From Acidobacteriota bacterium (GTDB lineage Bacteria > Acidobacteriota > Vicinamibacteria > Vicinamibacterales > CAVVIG01), in assembly GCA_025463215.1 (NCBI GenBank), contig JAOBWF010000149.1:1-43008 (forward strand): a stretch of 43,008 nt of DNA. Direction: 5' to 3'. Below the pieces are notes generated by a model, which was given only the letters and a program-made list of their open reading frames with translations, did no database searches and was not told the origin of the DNA. Below are positions 35,238 to 43,008 of the stretch, in pieces (position 1 is the first letter of the stretch; each line of letters starts with the position of its first letter). Made by a program: the position numbers and the translations under genes.

Positions 35238-36539
35238 ATGCCCCTTGTCCTTGCGATCGAACCCGACCGGCGTCAGGCCGCGCACCTCGCCGCGATCGTC
35301 CGGCATCAGGTCGGCGCGGAGCTGCTGATTGCCGACACCACCGAAGGCGCGCTCGACGCGATCGGCAACCGCATTCCCGATCTCGTGCTCGTGCCGGCGC
35401 TGCTGTCGCCGCAGGACGATGCGGCGCTGGCCGCGGCGCTGCGGGTGATCGCGGCCGCCGCGCACGTCCGCACGCTGACGATTCCGGTGCTGGCGAGCGG
35501 CATCACGCACGCCCCCAAGCTCGGCATCCTCGCCAAGTGGCGCAAGGGGCGCGACGCGTCGCCGGAGCCGGACGGCTGCGACCCGGCGGTGTTCGCCGAA
35601 CAGATTTCGGCCTATCTGCAGGAAGCGGCGGCCGCCCGCGCACAACTCGATGACGATCTCCTCCTCGTAGATCACCCGGCCATCGTCGTCGAACCGCCGC
35701 CGGTCATCGAGTCGGAGTGGGCCGATCCGATCGCGGCGGTACACGCGGAGCCGGTGCAGCCGTGGGCGGCGGCGGTCGTCGAGGAGACCGTCGAACGCGT
35801 CGAGCCGGTCACCGGGCACGCGGACGCCGACATCGATCTCGACGATCCGTCGATCGATCTATCCGAAGAGCTCGAGAGCTTGTCCGACGACGAAGACGTG
35901 GCCGTGGATGGCGAGCTGTTCGACGGCGAGCGCGTCGGCGTCTACACGATCTCGGCGGATCCGGGCGAAGTCGAGCTCGAGGCGGGCGATCGTCTTCTCG
36001 CGATCGTCGAACAGCCGGCGATCGCCGGGCCCGTGGTCGACACGGCTGCGGCGGGGTATGACGAGGTCGCATTGCCGGAATTCGCGGCGTGGTCCGGGAT
36101 CGCGGCGCCGTCGCCGACTGCGGGCGTCGAGCCCGAACCGCTGTTCGTCGAGCCGCCTGAACCGCCGCGCGCGCACGCCACGTCATGGGTGCCGATGTAC
36201 CTGACGCCGGGGCGAATGTGGCCGGCGCTTGAAGGGATGCCGGCGGAAATGCCGGTGGCGCGGACCGAGCAGCCGGACTGGATCGAGCTGGTTGCATCGC
36301 TGCGTCAGGATCTCGAGCGGCGCCGCACGGACCAGGCGCCGGCGGCGGCCGATCCGATCGCCGCGCGTCCGTCTGACGGCGGCGTGGCCGAGCCCCGCCT
36401 TGTCGCGAAGAAACAGAAGTCGCCGAAAAAGTCGAGGCCGGTGCAGGACGAGTGGGGGTTCTTCGACCCGGAACAGTGCGGCTTCTCGACACTGCTCGCC
36501 AAGCTGGACGAGATTACAGAGGACGCGTCGGGGCTCTAA
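35238..36539 (+). CDS. Degenerate receiver-domain protein with acidic linker and conserved-looking C-terminal motif
   Basis: This is a 433-residue soluble protein. Residues 1-125 resemble a response-regulator receiver (VLAIEPDRRQAAHLAAIV, then DLVLVPALLSPQDD), but the phosphate-acceptor Asp is Pro53, so it cannot be phosphorylated in the normal way. Residues 130-390 are acidic and probably disordered (DIDLDDPSIDLSEELESLSD and similar). A basic stretch (KKQKSPKKSR) is followed by a compact end, DEWGFFDPEQCGFSTLLAKL, which looks like a binding peptide. It starts immediately after the TAA of the small TM gene. It may be a scaffold recruited to the pilus machine; the function is unknown. Confidence 0.7.
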   Translation: MPLVLAIEPDRRQAAHLAAIVRHQVGAELLIADTTEGALDAIGNRIPDLVLVPALLSPQDDAALAAALRVIAAAAHVRTLTIPVLASGITHAPKLGILAKWRKGRDASPEPDGCDPAVFAEQISAYLQEAAAARAQLDDDLLLVDHPAIVVEPPPVIESEWADPIAAVHAEPVQPWAAAVVEETVERVEPVTGHADADIDLDDPSIDLSEELESLSDDEDVAVDGELFDGERVGVYTISADPGEVELEAGDRLLAIVEQPAIAGPVVDTAAAGYDEVALPEFAAWSGIAAPSPTAGVEPEPLFVEPPEPPRAHATSWVPMYLTPGRMWPALEGMPAEMPVARTEQPDWIELVASLRQDLERRRTDQAPAAADPIAARPSDGGVAEPRLVAKKQKSPKKSRPVQDEWGFFDPEQCGFSTLLAKLDEITEDASGL

Positions 36540-36551
36540 CAGCGCCGCCTG

Positions 36552-38099
36552 ATGGCTGCCATCCCGATCGAGAACGTGCACCTGCCGGTCGCCGGGACCG
36601 CGCCGGGATGGTCGATCGGCGCCACGCCCGCCACGCTGTGCCGGCTGGCGCTCTGGGCGTTCGCGCTGATCCTCGTGACCAGGACCGCGGCCGATCCCGA
36701 CCTGTGGGGACACCTGAGGTTCGGCCTGGACATGCTGGCCTCGAAGTCGGCGCACGCCGCCGATCGGTATTCCTTCACCGCCGACCGCGCGTGGATCAAT
36801 CACGAATGGCTCTCCGAGTTGCTGATGGCGATCGGCTATGTACGCCTGGGCGCGCTCGGTCTCAACCTGCTGAAACTTGCGGTCGTCGCGATCGTGGGGG
36901 GCATCGCCCTGGTGATTGCGCGGCAGGAGCGCGCGAGCCCGATCGCGCGCGACGTCTACGTGGTGCTGACGGTGGTCGCCACCTACACCCGCACCCAGGT
37001 CGTCCGGCCGCAGATGTTTTCGGTCGCGATCTGCTGCGGGATGCTCTACCTGCTGCGGCAGATCGACCGCGGCCACACGCGGGCGATCTGGTACGTGCCG
37101 CTCTTGTTCGCGGCCTGGGTCAACCTTCACGGCGGCTGGATTGTGGGATTGGCGGTTCTCGGCGTGTGGATGCTCGGCGACGCCTGGCAGCGCCGGAGCC
37201 TCCGCTGGACACTCGTCCTGGCCACGGTTGGTGCACTCGTCCTGGTGACGACGCTGGTCAATCCCTACGGTGTCGGCCTGTGGCGGTTCCTGGCTGAGAC
37301 CGTGGGTCTCGACCGTCCCGATGTGACCGACTGGAAGCCGCTGCGGCAACTCCCTCCGTCCGTCCTCGTCGTGGAATCCATCCTGCCGTTAATGGCGATG
37401 GCCGCGATTCGGCGCGGACGCGCATGGCGGCATCTGGCGTCTCGCGATCTCGCCGTCCTGTTGCTGCTCGTCGCGGCGACATACCGCGTCGGCCGCGTCG
37501 ACGCGTTTCTTCAGGCGGCGATCGCGATCCTGCTGGCAACACCGATCATCGCGTTCCTCAATGGCATCGACCGGAGCGCGCGTGGCCCATTCCGGAGACC
37601 GTCGGCGGCGGTGGGCGCCATCGCGGTGATCCTTGCGTTGTACGCCGCGGCTACCGCGCTCTCGAGCCTGCGCGTGATCGAAGTCGGCGGCCCCTGGGTG
37701 CCGGACCGCGCCGCGGCCGCGTTCCTGCGCGCGAACAGCCCCGGCGCGCGGGTGCTGACCTGGTTCGACTGGGGCGAATACGCGCTATGGCAGCTCTCTC
37801 CGTCAGGCATCCGCGTGTCGATGGACGGGCGGCGCGAGACGCTCTACAGCGCACGCGTCATTCGCGATCACGATCGCTTCTATCACGGTGAGGCCGATAT
37901 GGTCGACTATCCCGAGCGGATCGGCGCCGACGTCGTGTGGCTGCCGTCGCGCTTGCCGGTGATCGAGCCGCTGAAAAACCGCGGCTGGATGACGCTGCTC
38001 GACACGGGACAGTCCGTTATCCTCAGACGAGGAGCCGGCCCGATCGCCACGCAGGAGAGCACGACCCGGAGCGGCCCCGACCTCTTTCCGTGGCCGTGA
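36552..38099 (+). CDS. Large polytopic membrane protein, GT-C-like, unknown function
   Basis: This 515-residue protein has about 10-12 TM helices up to residue about 390 and a periplasmic C-terminal domain (FLRANSPGARVLTWFDWGEYALW onwards). The first loop carries DPDLWGHLRFG and INHEWLSELLM, acidic motifs in the place where GT-C glycosyltransferases have their catalytic acid. Similar DxDxWxH membrane proteins are common but uncharacterised. It lies 12 nt after the receiver-like gene, so probably in the same operon. A role in glycosylating surface structures, perhaps pili, is speculative. Confidence 0.65.
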   Translation: MAAIPIENVHLPVAGTAPGWSIGATPATLCRLALWAFALILVTRTAADPDLWGHLRFGLDMLASKSAHAADRYSFTADRAWINHEWLSELLMAIGYVRLGALGLNLLKLAVVAIVGGIALVIARQERASPIARDVYVVLTVVATYTRTQVVRPQMFSVAICCGMLYLLRQIDRGHTRAIWYVPLLFAAWVNLHGGWIVGLAVLGVWMLGDAWQRRSLRWTLVLATVGALVLVTTLVNPYGVGLWRFLAETVGLDRPDVTDWKPLRQLPPSVLVVESILPLMAMAAIRRGRAWRHLASRDLAVLLLLVAATYRVGRVDAFLQAAIAILLATPIIAFLNGIDRSARGPFRRPSAAVGAIAVILALYAAATALSSLRVIEVGGPWVPDRAAAAFLRANSPGARVLTWFDWGEYALWQLSPSGIRVSMDGRRETLYSARVIRDHDRFYHGEADMVDYPERIGADVVWLPSRLPVIEPLKNRGWMTLLDTGQSVILRRGAGPIATQESTTRSGPDLFPWP

Positions 38100-39932
38100 T
38101 CAGCGCGTCGACGAAGCCTTGAGGACGGCGATGCCGTAGCCCCCCTCTCGGAGCGGCTCCCGGCCGATCACTTCGATCGTCGTGTAGCGCCTGGCGACCC
38201 AGTCCATGATCGCCTGGCCGTAGCGCGGATCGGTGCCGAAGAACGGCACGCCGTACTCGGCCGTGTCCTTGTGCACGACCAGGATGTAATCGGGCGCCGC
38301 CGTTTCGAACGCTCGCAGCATGACACCCTCGCCCATGGCGATCATCTCCGGCAGCGTCAGGCCGATGTACGGAGTGGGATTCTCGCGCCGCGAAAGATAG
38401 TTGATCATCACGCCTTCTGGAAACGCCGCGACCGTCGCGTTCCGCGGCGTCGCCTCCACCGCACGCAGCGCATCGACGACGGCCGGGCCCCGCCAATCGG
38501 CGGCGGCATCGAGGGCGAAGATTGCATCGGCGCCCGACCCCACCCTGAGCGTCTTCCTCCGGTAGATGCCCTGCGACATACCGAAGTACACCGCCACCCC
38601 CTCGACGAGCAACAGCGTCGCCGCTGTTCGGAAGATCGCGCCTCGTCCCGCGCCGTTGCGCAACCAGCGAGGCACGACCCAGACGAGCGCGACGGCGAGG
38701 ACGAGTGTCGCGGGCATCGCGAGATAGAAGCCGTAGTGCGCGATCCTGGCGTTCAACACCATCTTGCCGAGCAGAACGAACGAGAAGGTCGACCACATCA
38801 CCAGCGGCACCAACGCCACCGCGGCGGCGCGATCGCGCCGGCGCGCGCTGAACCCGGCCGCACACAGCACGACCGCTGCCAGCGAGATCAGCGGCAACGC
38901 GCGCGGAACCTGGGTCCAGGGGATGGCGACGACGCTCACCATTACAAGCGCCGCCAGGCCCGAGATGAGAATCGCCAAATTAACCGTTCGCCGCGCCGGC
39001 GACATGCTCTTCGAGATCCTGAGACGCTGCGGCCATCCGGCATCCGCCGCCGCCAGGGCGACGACGACCAGTGCGAGCCCGACGAACATCCTCAGCATCC
39101 GCATGCCGTTGCCAATCGGGTCGTCGAGCCCCAGGCCCTGGAGGTAGAAGGCGTTTCGCGCCACGGCTCCGCCGAGGATCGTCGTCCAGGCTCCCGCGAG
39201 CCCGCGCATCGCCTGGGATACCGGCATCTGCCGCGATAGATAGATCACGAAACCGAGCGCCGGCGCCAGCGCGCAGCCGGCGAACGCGGCCGTTCCCGCG
39301 CGTGCGATCCGGCCGCCTTGTCGATCGAGCGCATGGGCACATCCCAGTCCGGCGATTGCCGCCACCGCCATCGCCAGCGACGTTTCCGCCTTCGTCAGCA
39401 GGACGAATCCGAACAGCACGCCTGCGACCGCGAACCAGCTCACGCGCCGGTCGCGCACGCCGCGGTACAGGCAGATCATCACGCCCACCGCCAGGGCGAT
39501 GCTGTGCGTCGCCTCGTGGGAGTACGGGCACACGAAGTTGTAGTTGCCGACGTCGGCGTACTGGGAGAATCCGAACAGAACGAGCACCAGCATCGAGGCG
39601 GCCGTGGCCGGCCAGGGACCGCACGACACCGCGAACAAGTAGTGGATGCCGGCTACCGTCGCCGCGAGAATCGCGAGATTGCTGAAGATCAGCGTCGTCA
39701 CCGAGACGCCGAAGAGGCGAAACCAGAGCGCGTTCACGTATTGCGACAAGGGCCCGAAGAGATGCGCGATATCGCGATACAGCACCTTGCCGTTCGCGAG
39801 TTGCCAAGGGATGTACAGCTCGCGGCCGAAATCGACGAGGGGATCGGCCCACTTGCGCCAGCTCCATACGGTCAACGCCCCGAAGGTGACGGCGTGGAGT
39901 ATCAGGCGATTCAGACGCGTCACTGAGACCAA
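38100..39932 (-). CDS. Polytopic membrane protein, GT39/GT-C-like glycosyltransferase
   Basis: This protein of about 610 residues has many TM helices and a periplasmic C-terminal domain of about 150 residues. The first loop holds DFGRELYIPWQLANGKVLY followed by RDIAHLFGPLSQYVNALWF. This acidic loop pattern is recurrent in bacterial GT-C family proteins. The sugar donor would be a polyprenyl-linked sugar. The start is uncertain: TTG 39932 or GTG 39923, neither with a good ribosome-binding site. Its stop TGA abuts that of the convergent gene, both within a TGATCA palindrome at 38097-38102, leaving no room for a terminator. The 124 nt upstream (39933-40056) contain only a small GATTC-TTGC-GAATC hairpin. 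Confidence 0.65.
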   Translation of the reverse strand: MVSVTRLNRLILHAVTFGALTVWSWRKWADPLVDFGRELYIPWQLANGKVLYRDIAHLFGPLSQYVNALWFRLFGVSVTTLIFSNLAILAATVAGIHYLFAVSCGPWPATAASMLVLVLFGFSQYADVGNYNFVCPYSHEATHSIALAVGVMICLYRGVRDRRVSWFAVAGVLFGFVLLTKAETSLAMAVAAIAGLGCAHALDRQGGRIARAGTAAFAGCALAPALGFVIYLSRQMPVSQAMRGLAGAWTTILGGAVARNAFYLQGLGLDDPIGNGMRMLRMFVGLALVVVALAAADAGWPQRLRISKSMSPARRTVNLAILISGLAALVMVSVVAIPWTQVPRALPLISLAAVVLCAAGFSARRRDRAAAVALVPLVMWSTFSFVLLGKMVLNARIAHYGFYLAMPATLVLAVALVWVVPRWLRNGAGRGAIFRTAATLLLVEGVAVYFGMSQGIYRRKTLRVGSGADAIFALDAAADWRGPAVVDALRAVEATPRNATVAAFPEGVMINYLSRRENPTPYIGLTLPEMIAMGEGVMLRAFETAAPDYILVVHKDTAEYGVPFFGTDPRYGQAIMDWVARRYTTIEVIGREPLREGGYGIAVLKASSTR

Positions 39933-40056
39933 TCGAATGATTCTTGCGAATCAGACCCGCGGATCAGCGCGCGCGGACATCGATCAGCAGCGGCAGATGC
40001 CGCGCCGCCACACGCGAGTGCGAGCGCGGTGTCCATCCAGTCCGCCTCAATCGAGG

Positions 40057-40620
40057 TCAGTGGACGCCGCGTGACATGTGGAGCGCGGCGGGATCGACGC
40101 CCAGACGGCGGATTGCCGCCTCCCACAAGCGCTCGGCAGGCGTGTTGAAGATCAGATCGCGATCGATGTCGCTCATCAGCCACGACGATTCTTGGAGCTC
40201 GGCCTCGAGCTGCCCGGGCCCCCAGCCCGAGTAGCCGACGATCAAGCGCGTCATCGCCGGCGGATTCGGCTCGAGCAGCCGGCGCAGCAGATCCGGCGAG
40301 GTCGACAGATACAGCCCGGCGGCGATCTTCATGCCGCGCAGCTCCTCCGCTTCGTCCGGCTCTTCGCCCACGAGCACCCAGCTGCGATGCGGCTCGACCG
40401 GTCCGCCGACCCACACCTGCAGCTCGCGATCGGTCGACACCGGCGGATCGAGATTGACCGTAACGCGTCCCGTCGTCACCAGCGGCCGGTTCACCACCAG
40501 GCCGAACGCCCCGTCCTCGCTGTGCTTGCACAGCAGCACAACCGTGCGGTTGAAGTTGGGATCCACGAGCTGCGGCATGGACAGGAGGAAGGACGGCGCG
40601 AGCGACGACGAAGAGGCCAT
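40057..40620 (-). CDS. YqgE/AlgH family protein
   Basis: This 187-residue protein matches the AlgH/YqgE family throughout: APSFLLSMPQLVDPNFNRTV near the start, GAFGLVVNRPL, VWVGGPVEPHRSWVL, and RLIVGYSGWGPGQLEAELQ. The fold is known, but the molecular role is not settled (it was first linked to alginate regulation). The ATG at 40620 overlaps the udgX stop as TGATG; a GTG directly before it is an alternative. It is the last gene of the queG-udgX run. Confidence 0.93.
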   Translation of the reverse strand: MASSSSLAPSFLLSMPQLVDPNFNRTVVLLCKHSEDGAFGLVVNRPLVTTGRVTVNLDPPVSTDRELQVWVGGPVEPHRSWVLVGEEPDEAEELRGMKIAAGLYLSTSPDLLRRLLEPNPPAMTRLIVGYSGWGPGQLEAELQESSWLMSDIDRDLIFNTPAERLWEAAIRRLGVDPAALHMSRGVH

Positions 40621-41258
40621 CACTCAGATGATAGCGCGCGCGCGGCCGCGCGCAAGTCGTCGGTAAAGCGCCGCATTTCTTCGCGTCGCGCCTCGTCGTC
40701 GGGGGCGCGCAAAATCGACGAGGGATGCACGGTCGCCATCACCCTGGCGGCCAGCGGCGACGGGACGACCGCGCCGCGATGCTGCGTCACCTTGAAGGCC
40801 GATCCGAGCAGTGCCTGCGCCGCGGTCGCACCGAGGCAGACGATCACGCGCGGCTTGACCAGCGCGATCTCGGTATCGAGCCACGGCCGGCAGGCGCCGA
40901 TCTCGCTGGCGCGCGGCTTCTTGTGAATGCGGCGCTTGCCGCGCGGCTCCCACTTGAAGTGCTTGACGGCGTTGGTGACGTACACCGAAGCGCGATCGAT
41001 CCCCGCGTCGGCCAGCGCGCGATCGAGCAGCTTGCCGGCGGGACCGACGAACGGGTGGCCGCTGAGATCCTCGGCGTCGCCGGGCTGCTCGCCGATCAGC
41101 ATCAAGGTCGCGCCGCGCGGCCCCTCGCCGAAGACCGTCTGGGTGCCGAGCTTCCAGAGGTCGCAGCCGCGGCAGCCTTTCGACGCCTCGCGAGCCGTTT
41201 TCAGCGTCGGCCGCGGCGGGATGAAATCAGCGGCGCTCTTCGGTGGACGTTTGGCCAT
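40620..41258 (-). CDS. udgX: UdgX-type uracil-DNA glycosylase (covalent uracil-DNA binder)
   Basis: This 212-residue Fe-S uracil-DNA glycosylase family protein has the UdgX hallmarks. Motif A is GEQPGDAED (57-64). The KRRIH loop (108-112) supplies the histidine (H112) that in mycobacterial UdgX becomes covalently bound to the abasic site after uracil excision. HPSSILR lies at 178-184. Four cysteines (C29, C32, C123, C141) can hold the 4Fe-4S cluster. Typical family 4 UDGs lack the KRRIH loop. It overlaps queG by 32 nt and is coupled to algH. Role: uracil-DNA recognition and repair or tolerance. Confidence 0.93.
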   Translation of the reverse strand: MAKRPPKSAADFIPPRPTLKTAREASKGCRGCDLWKLGTQTVFGEGPRGATLMLIGEQPGDAEDLSGHPFVGPAGKLLDRALADAGIDRASVYVTNAVKHFKWEPRGKRRIHKKPRASEIGACRPWLDTEIALVKPRVIVCLGATAAQALLGSAFKVTQHRGAVVPSPLAARVMATVHPSSILRAPDDEARREEMRRFTDDLRAAARALSSE

Positions 41259-42207
41259 GTGTTTCGCCGGGCTGAAGGACTGCGTTTTCCAGCGCGACGG
41301 CCACGTTTCGACGCAAGCCCTGTACCCTCGTACGGGTCATGGGGCTGCCGCGCAACGCGTGCGTCAACTCGTCGTCTTGTCGCTGCGCCAGCGTCAGCAG
41401 GTCGACGCGATCCCACGCCGCGCGCGGCTGCCAGGCCGGATCCGCCGATCGCGGCGCCGCGGCGTTCCACGGACAGACCTCCTGGCAGATGTCGCAGCCG
41501 TAGACATGCGAACCGACCGCGGCGCGGTGTTCGTCCGGGATGGCGGCACGCAGCTCGATGGTGAGGTACGAGATACAGCGGGTCGCGTCGAGAACGCCGG
41601 GGGCCACGATCGCCTGCGTCGGGCATGCCTCGATGCACAGCGTGCACGTGCCGCATTGATCCAGCGCCGGCGCATCCACCTCGAGCGGCAGGCTGCAGAT
41701 GATCGCCGCCAGGAAGATCCACGATCCGATCTCCGGATTGATGACGCAGGTGTTCTTGCCGATCCAGCCGACGCCGGCGTGCTGCGCGTAGACCCGCTCC
41801 TGCACCGGACCGGTGTCGACGTAGGCGCGAGCCTCGAACGGTTCCGGCGACTGCTCGCGCATCCACGCCAGCAGCGCCTCCATGCGCGCGCCGATCACGT
41901 CGTGGTAATCATCGCCCCACGCGTAACGCGCGATGTGCGCGCGGCCGCGGTCGCTGCACTCGGTCGAGTACGGGCGGTCGGTGTTGTAGAGCGTGCCGGT
42001 GATGATGACGGTCTGCGCGGTGGGCACGACGCGGCGGACATCGGCGCGCTTCGCCGCCGATCGGTGCAGATACGTCATCGTCCCGCCGTAGCCGCGATCC
42101 AGCCACTCGCGAAGAAATGCCAGCTCGGGAAGATCGCTGGCGGGGGCGACGCCGCATAGGTCAAATCCCAGCTCGCCCGCTTTCGCCTTGATGTCGGACG
42201 AGATCAT
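41227..42207 (-). CDS. queG: Epoxyqueuosine reductase QueG
   Basis: This is a 326-residue cobalamin and Fe-S enzyme that performs the last step of queuosine synthesis on tRNA. The proposed catalytic Asp is D131 in YVDTGPVQER. Eight cysteines form two 4Fe-4S clusters: C185, C188, C191, C195, C211, C238, C241 and C245. The sequence GWIGKNTCVI is also typical. It ends before the C-terminal HEAT-like region present in the longest homologues, which is normal for many bacteria. The ATG 42207 sits within a spacer repeat, 13 nt after the aconitase fragment stop. Confidence 0.93.
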   Translation of the reverse strand: MISSDIKAKAGELGFDLCGVAPASDLPELAFLREWLDRGYGGTMTYLHRSAAKRADVRRVVPTAQTVIITGTLYNTDRPYSTECSDRGRAHIARYAWGDDYHDVIGARMEALLAWMREQSPEPFEARAYVDTGPVQERVYAQHAGVGWIGKNTCVINPEIGSWIFLAAIICSLPLEVDAPALDQCGTCTLCIEACPTQAIVAPGVLDATRCISYLTIELRAAIPDEHRAAVGSHVYGCDICQEVCPWNAAAPRSADPAWQPRAAWDRVDLLTLAQRQDDELTHALRGSPMTRTRVQGLRRNVAVALENAVLQPGETHGQTSTEERR

Positions 42208-42220
42208 GGCTGATGGCTGG
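42203..42220. repeat. ATGGCTGATGGC spacer repeat, third site
   Basis: ATCATGGCTGATGGCTGG occupies the whole gap between the aconitase fragment and queG and includes the queG start codon on the minus strand. It is the same word as in the inverted repeats around the four-helix-bundle gene (8601-8622 and 9146-9167). Confidence 0.8.
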
Positions 42221-42865
<645 letters not shown>

Positions 42866-42868
<3 letters not shown>

Positions 42869-43008
42869 GGCTTCACCCGTCACTTCCCGGACGGCGAGGA
42901 GACCACCATCTACGAGGCGGCGATGTCATACGCCGGCGAAGGCGTGCCGCTCGTGGTCCTGGCGGGGAAGGAGTACGGCTCCGGTTCCTCCCGCGACTGG
43001 GCGGCGAA
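42866..43008 (+). pseudogene. acnA: Second aconitase fragment on the plus strand, runs off the window
   Basis: From about 42866 the plus strand reads [20 protein letters not shown] and then [20 protein letters not shown] followed by SRDWAA. This is the same aconitase region as the minus-strand fragment's GGWTTHQ...[11 protein letters not shown], but clearly diverged (roughly two thirds to three quarters DNA identity by eye), so it is a different homologue. No start or N-terminal part precedes it. It continues beyond the window end and could be the start of an intact downstream part. Confidence 0.85.

Noticed and set aside
39950..39963. GATTC-TTGC-GAATC hairpin as a terminator or operator
   Set aside because: It is a 5-bp stem with no T run and no associated motif, too weak to call.

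Overview
This window is GC-rich (about two thirds G+C by eye) and densely packed, with many ATGA, TGATG and TAATG stop/start overlaps. The gene mix is two secreted M28 peptidases, an M49 peptidase, an amidase, an RND pump, a Tad (Flp) pilus operon, UdgX, and PEGA and TonB proteins. The spacers carry short word repeats such as ATGGCTG, TAGGGAT and GATTGCG. Together these suggest a free-living Gram-negative soil-type bacterium, most likely an Acidobacteriota (Vicinamibacteria-like) genome or metagenome bin. The taxon is inference; no rRNA or tRNA gene was seen.

Layout: 87-2364 (minus) holds a PIG-V-like mannosyltransferase and a zinc dehydrogenase. 2536-4057 (plus) holds an FmdB zinc ribbon protein and an MFS exporter. 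4145-8579 (minus) is a coupled operon of carboxypeptidase-Q-like M28 peptidase, second M28 peptidase and metal-dependent cyclase. 8601-9167 is a four-helix-bundle (S23/IVP) gene between near-perfect inverted repeats. 9176-13533 (minus) is an adaptor/RND pump pair. 13658-15361 (minus) is a REC-GGDEF-EAL protein. 15513-18676 (minus) is a coupled M49 peptidase and amidase. 18856-22034 (plus) is a coupled pair: a membrane pseudokinase with PEGA repeats, then a TonB-like protein.

The centrepiece is a minus-strand operon running from 34608 down to about 22356: two Flp pilins, prepilin peptidase, TadE-like, CpaB, CpaC secretin with an unusual coiled-coil tail, TadG-like, CpaE, CpaF, TadB and TadC. 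It continues without a gap into an AAA+ ATPase, an isoprenylcysteine-methyltransferase-like protein, a DUF192 protein and a 34-residue membrane micropeptide. A strong match to a sigma-54 -24/-12 promoter precedes the first pilin. Transcribed away from it are a two-TM protein, a degenerate receiver protein with a long acidic linker, and a large membrane protein. A 321-bp spacer between the end of the Tad operon and the TonB gene contains several strong hairpins and may encode an RNA.

The right end has a second large membrane protein, AlgH/YqgE, UdgX and QueG. It ends in an anomaly: the C-terminal part of an aconitase on the minus strand is joined head to head, near 42866, to a different aconitase fragment on the plus strand. 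This is either a rearrangement between paralogues or an assembly chimera.
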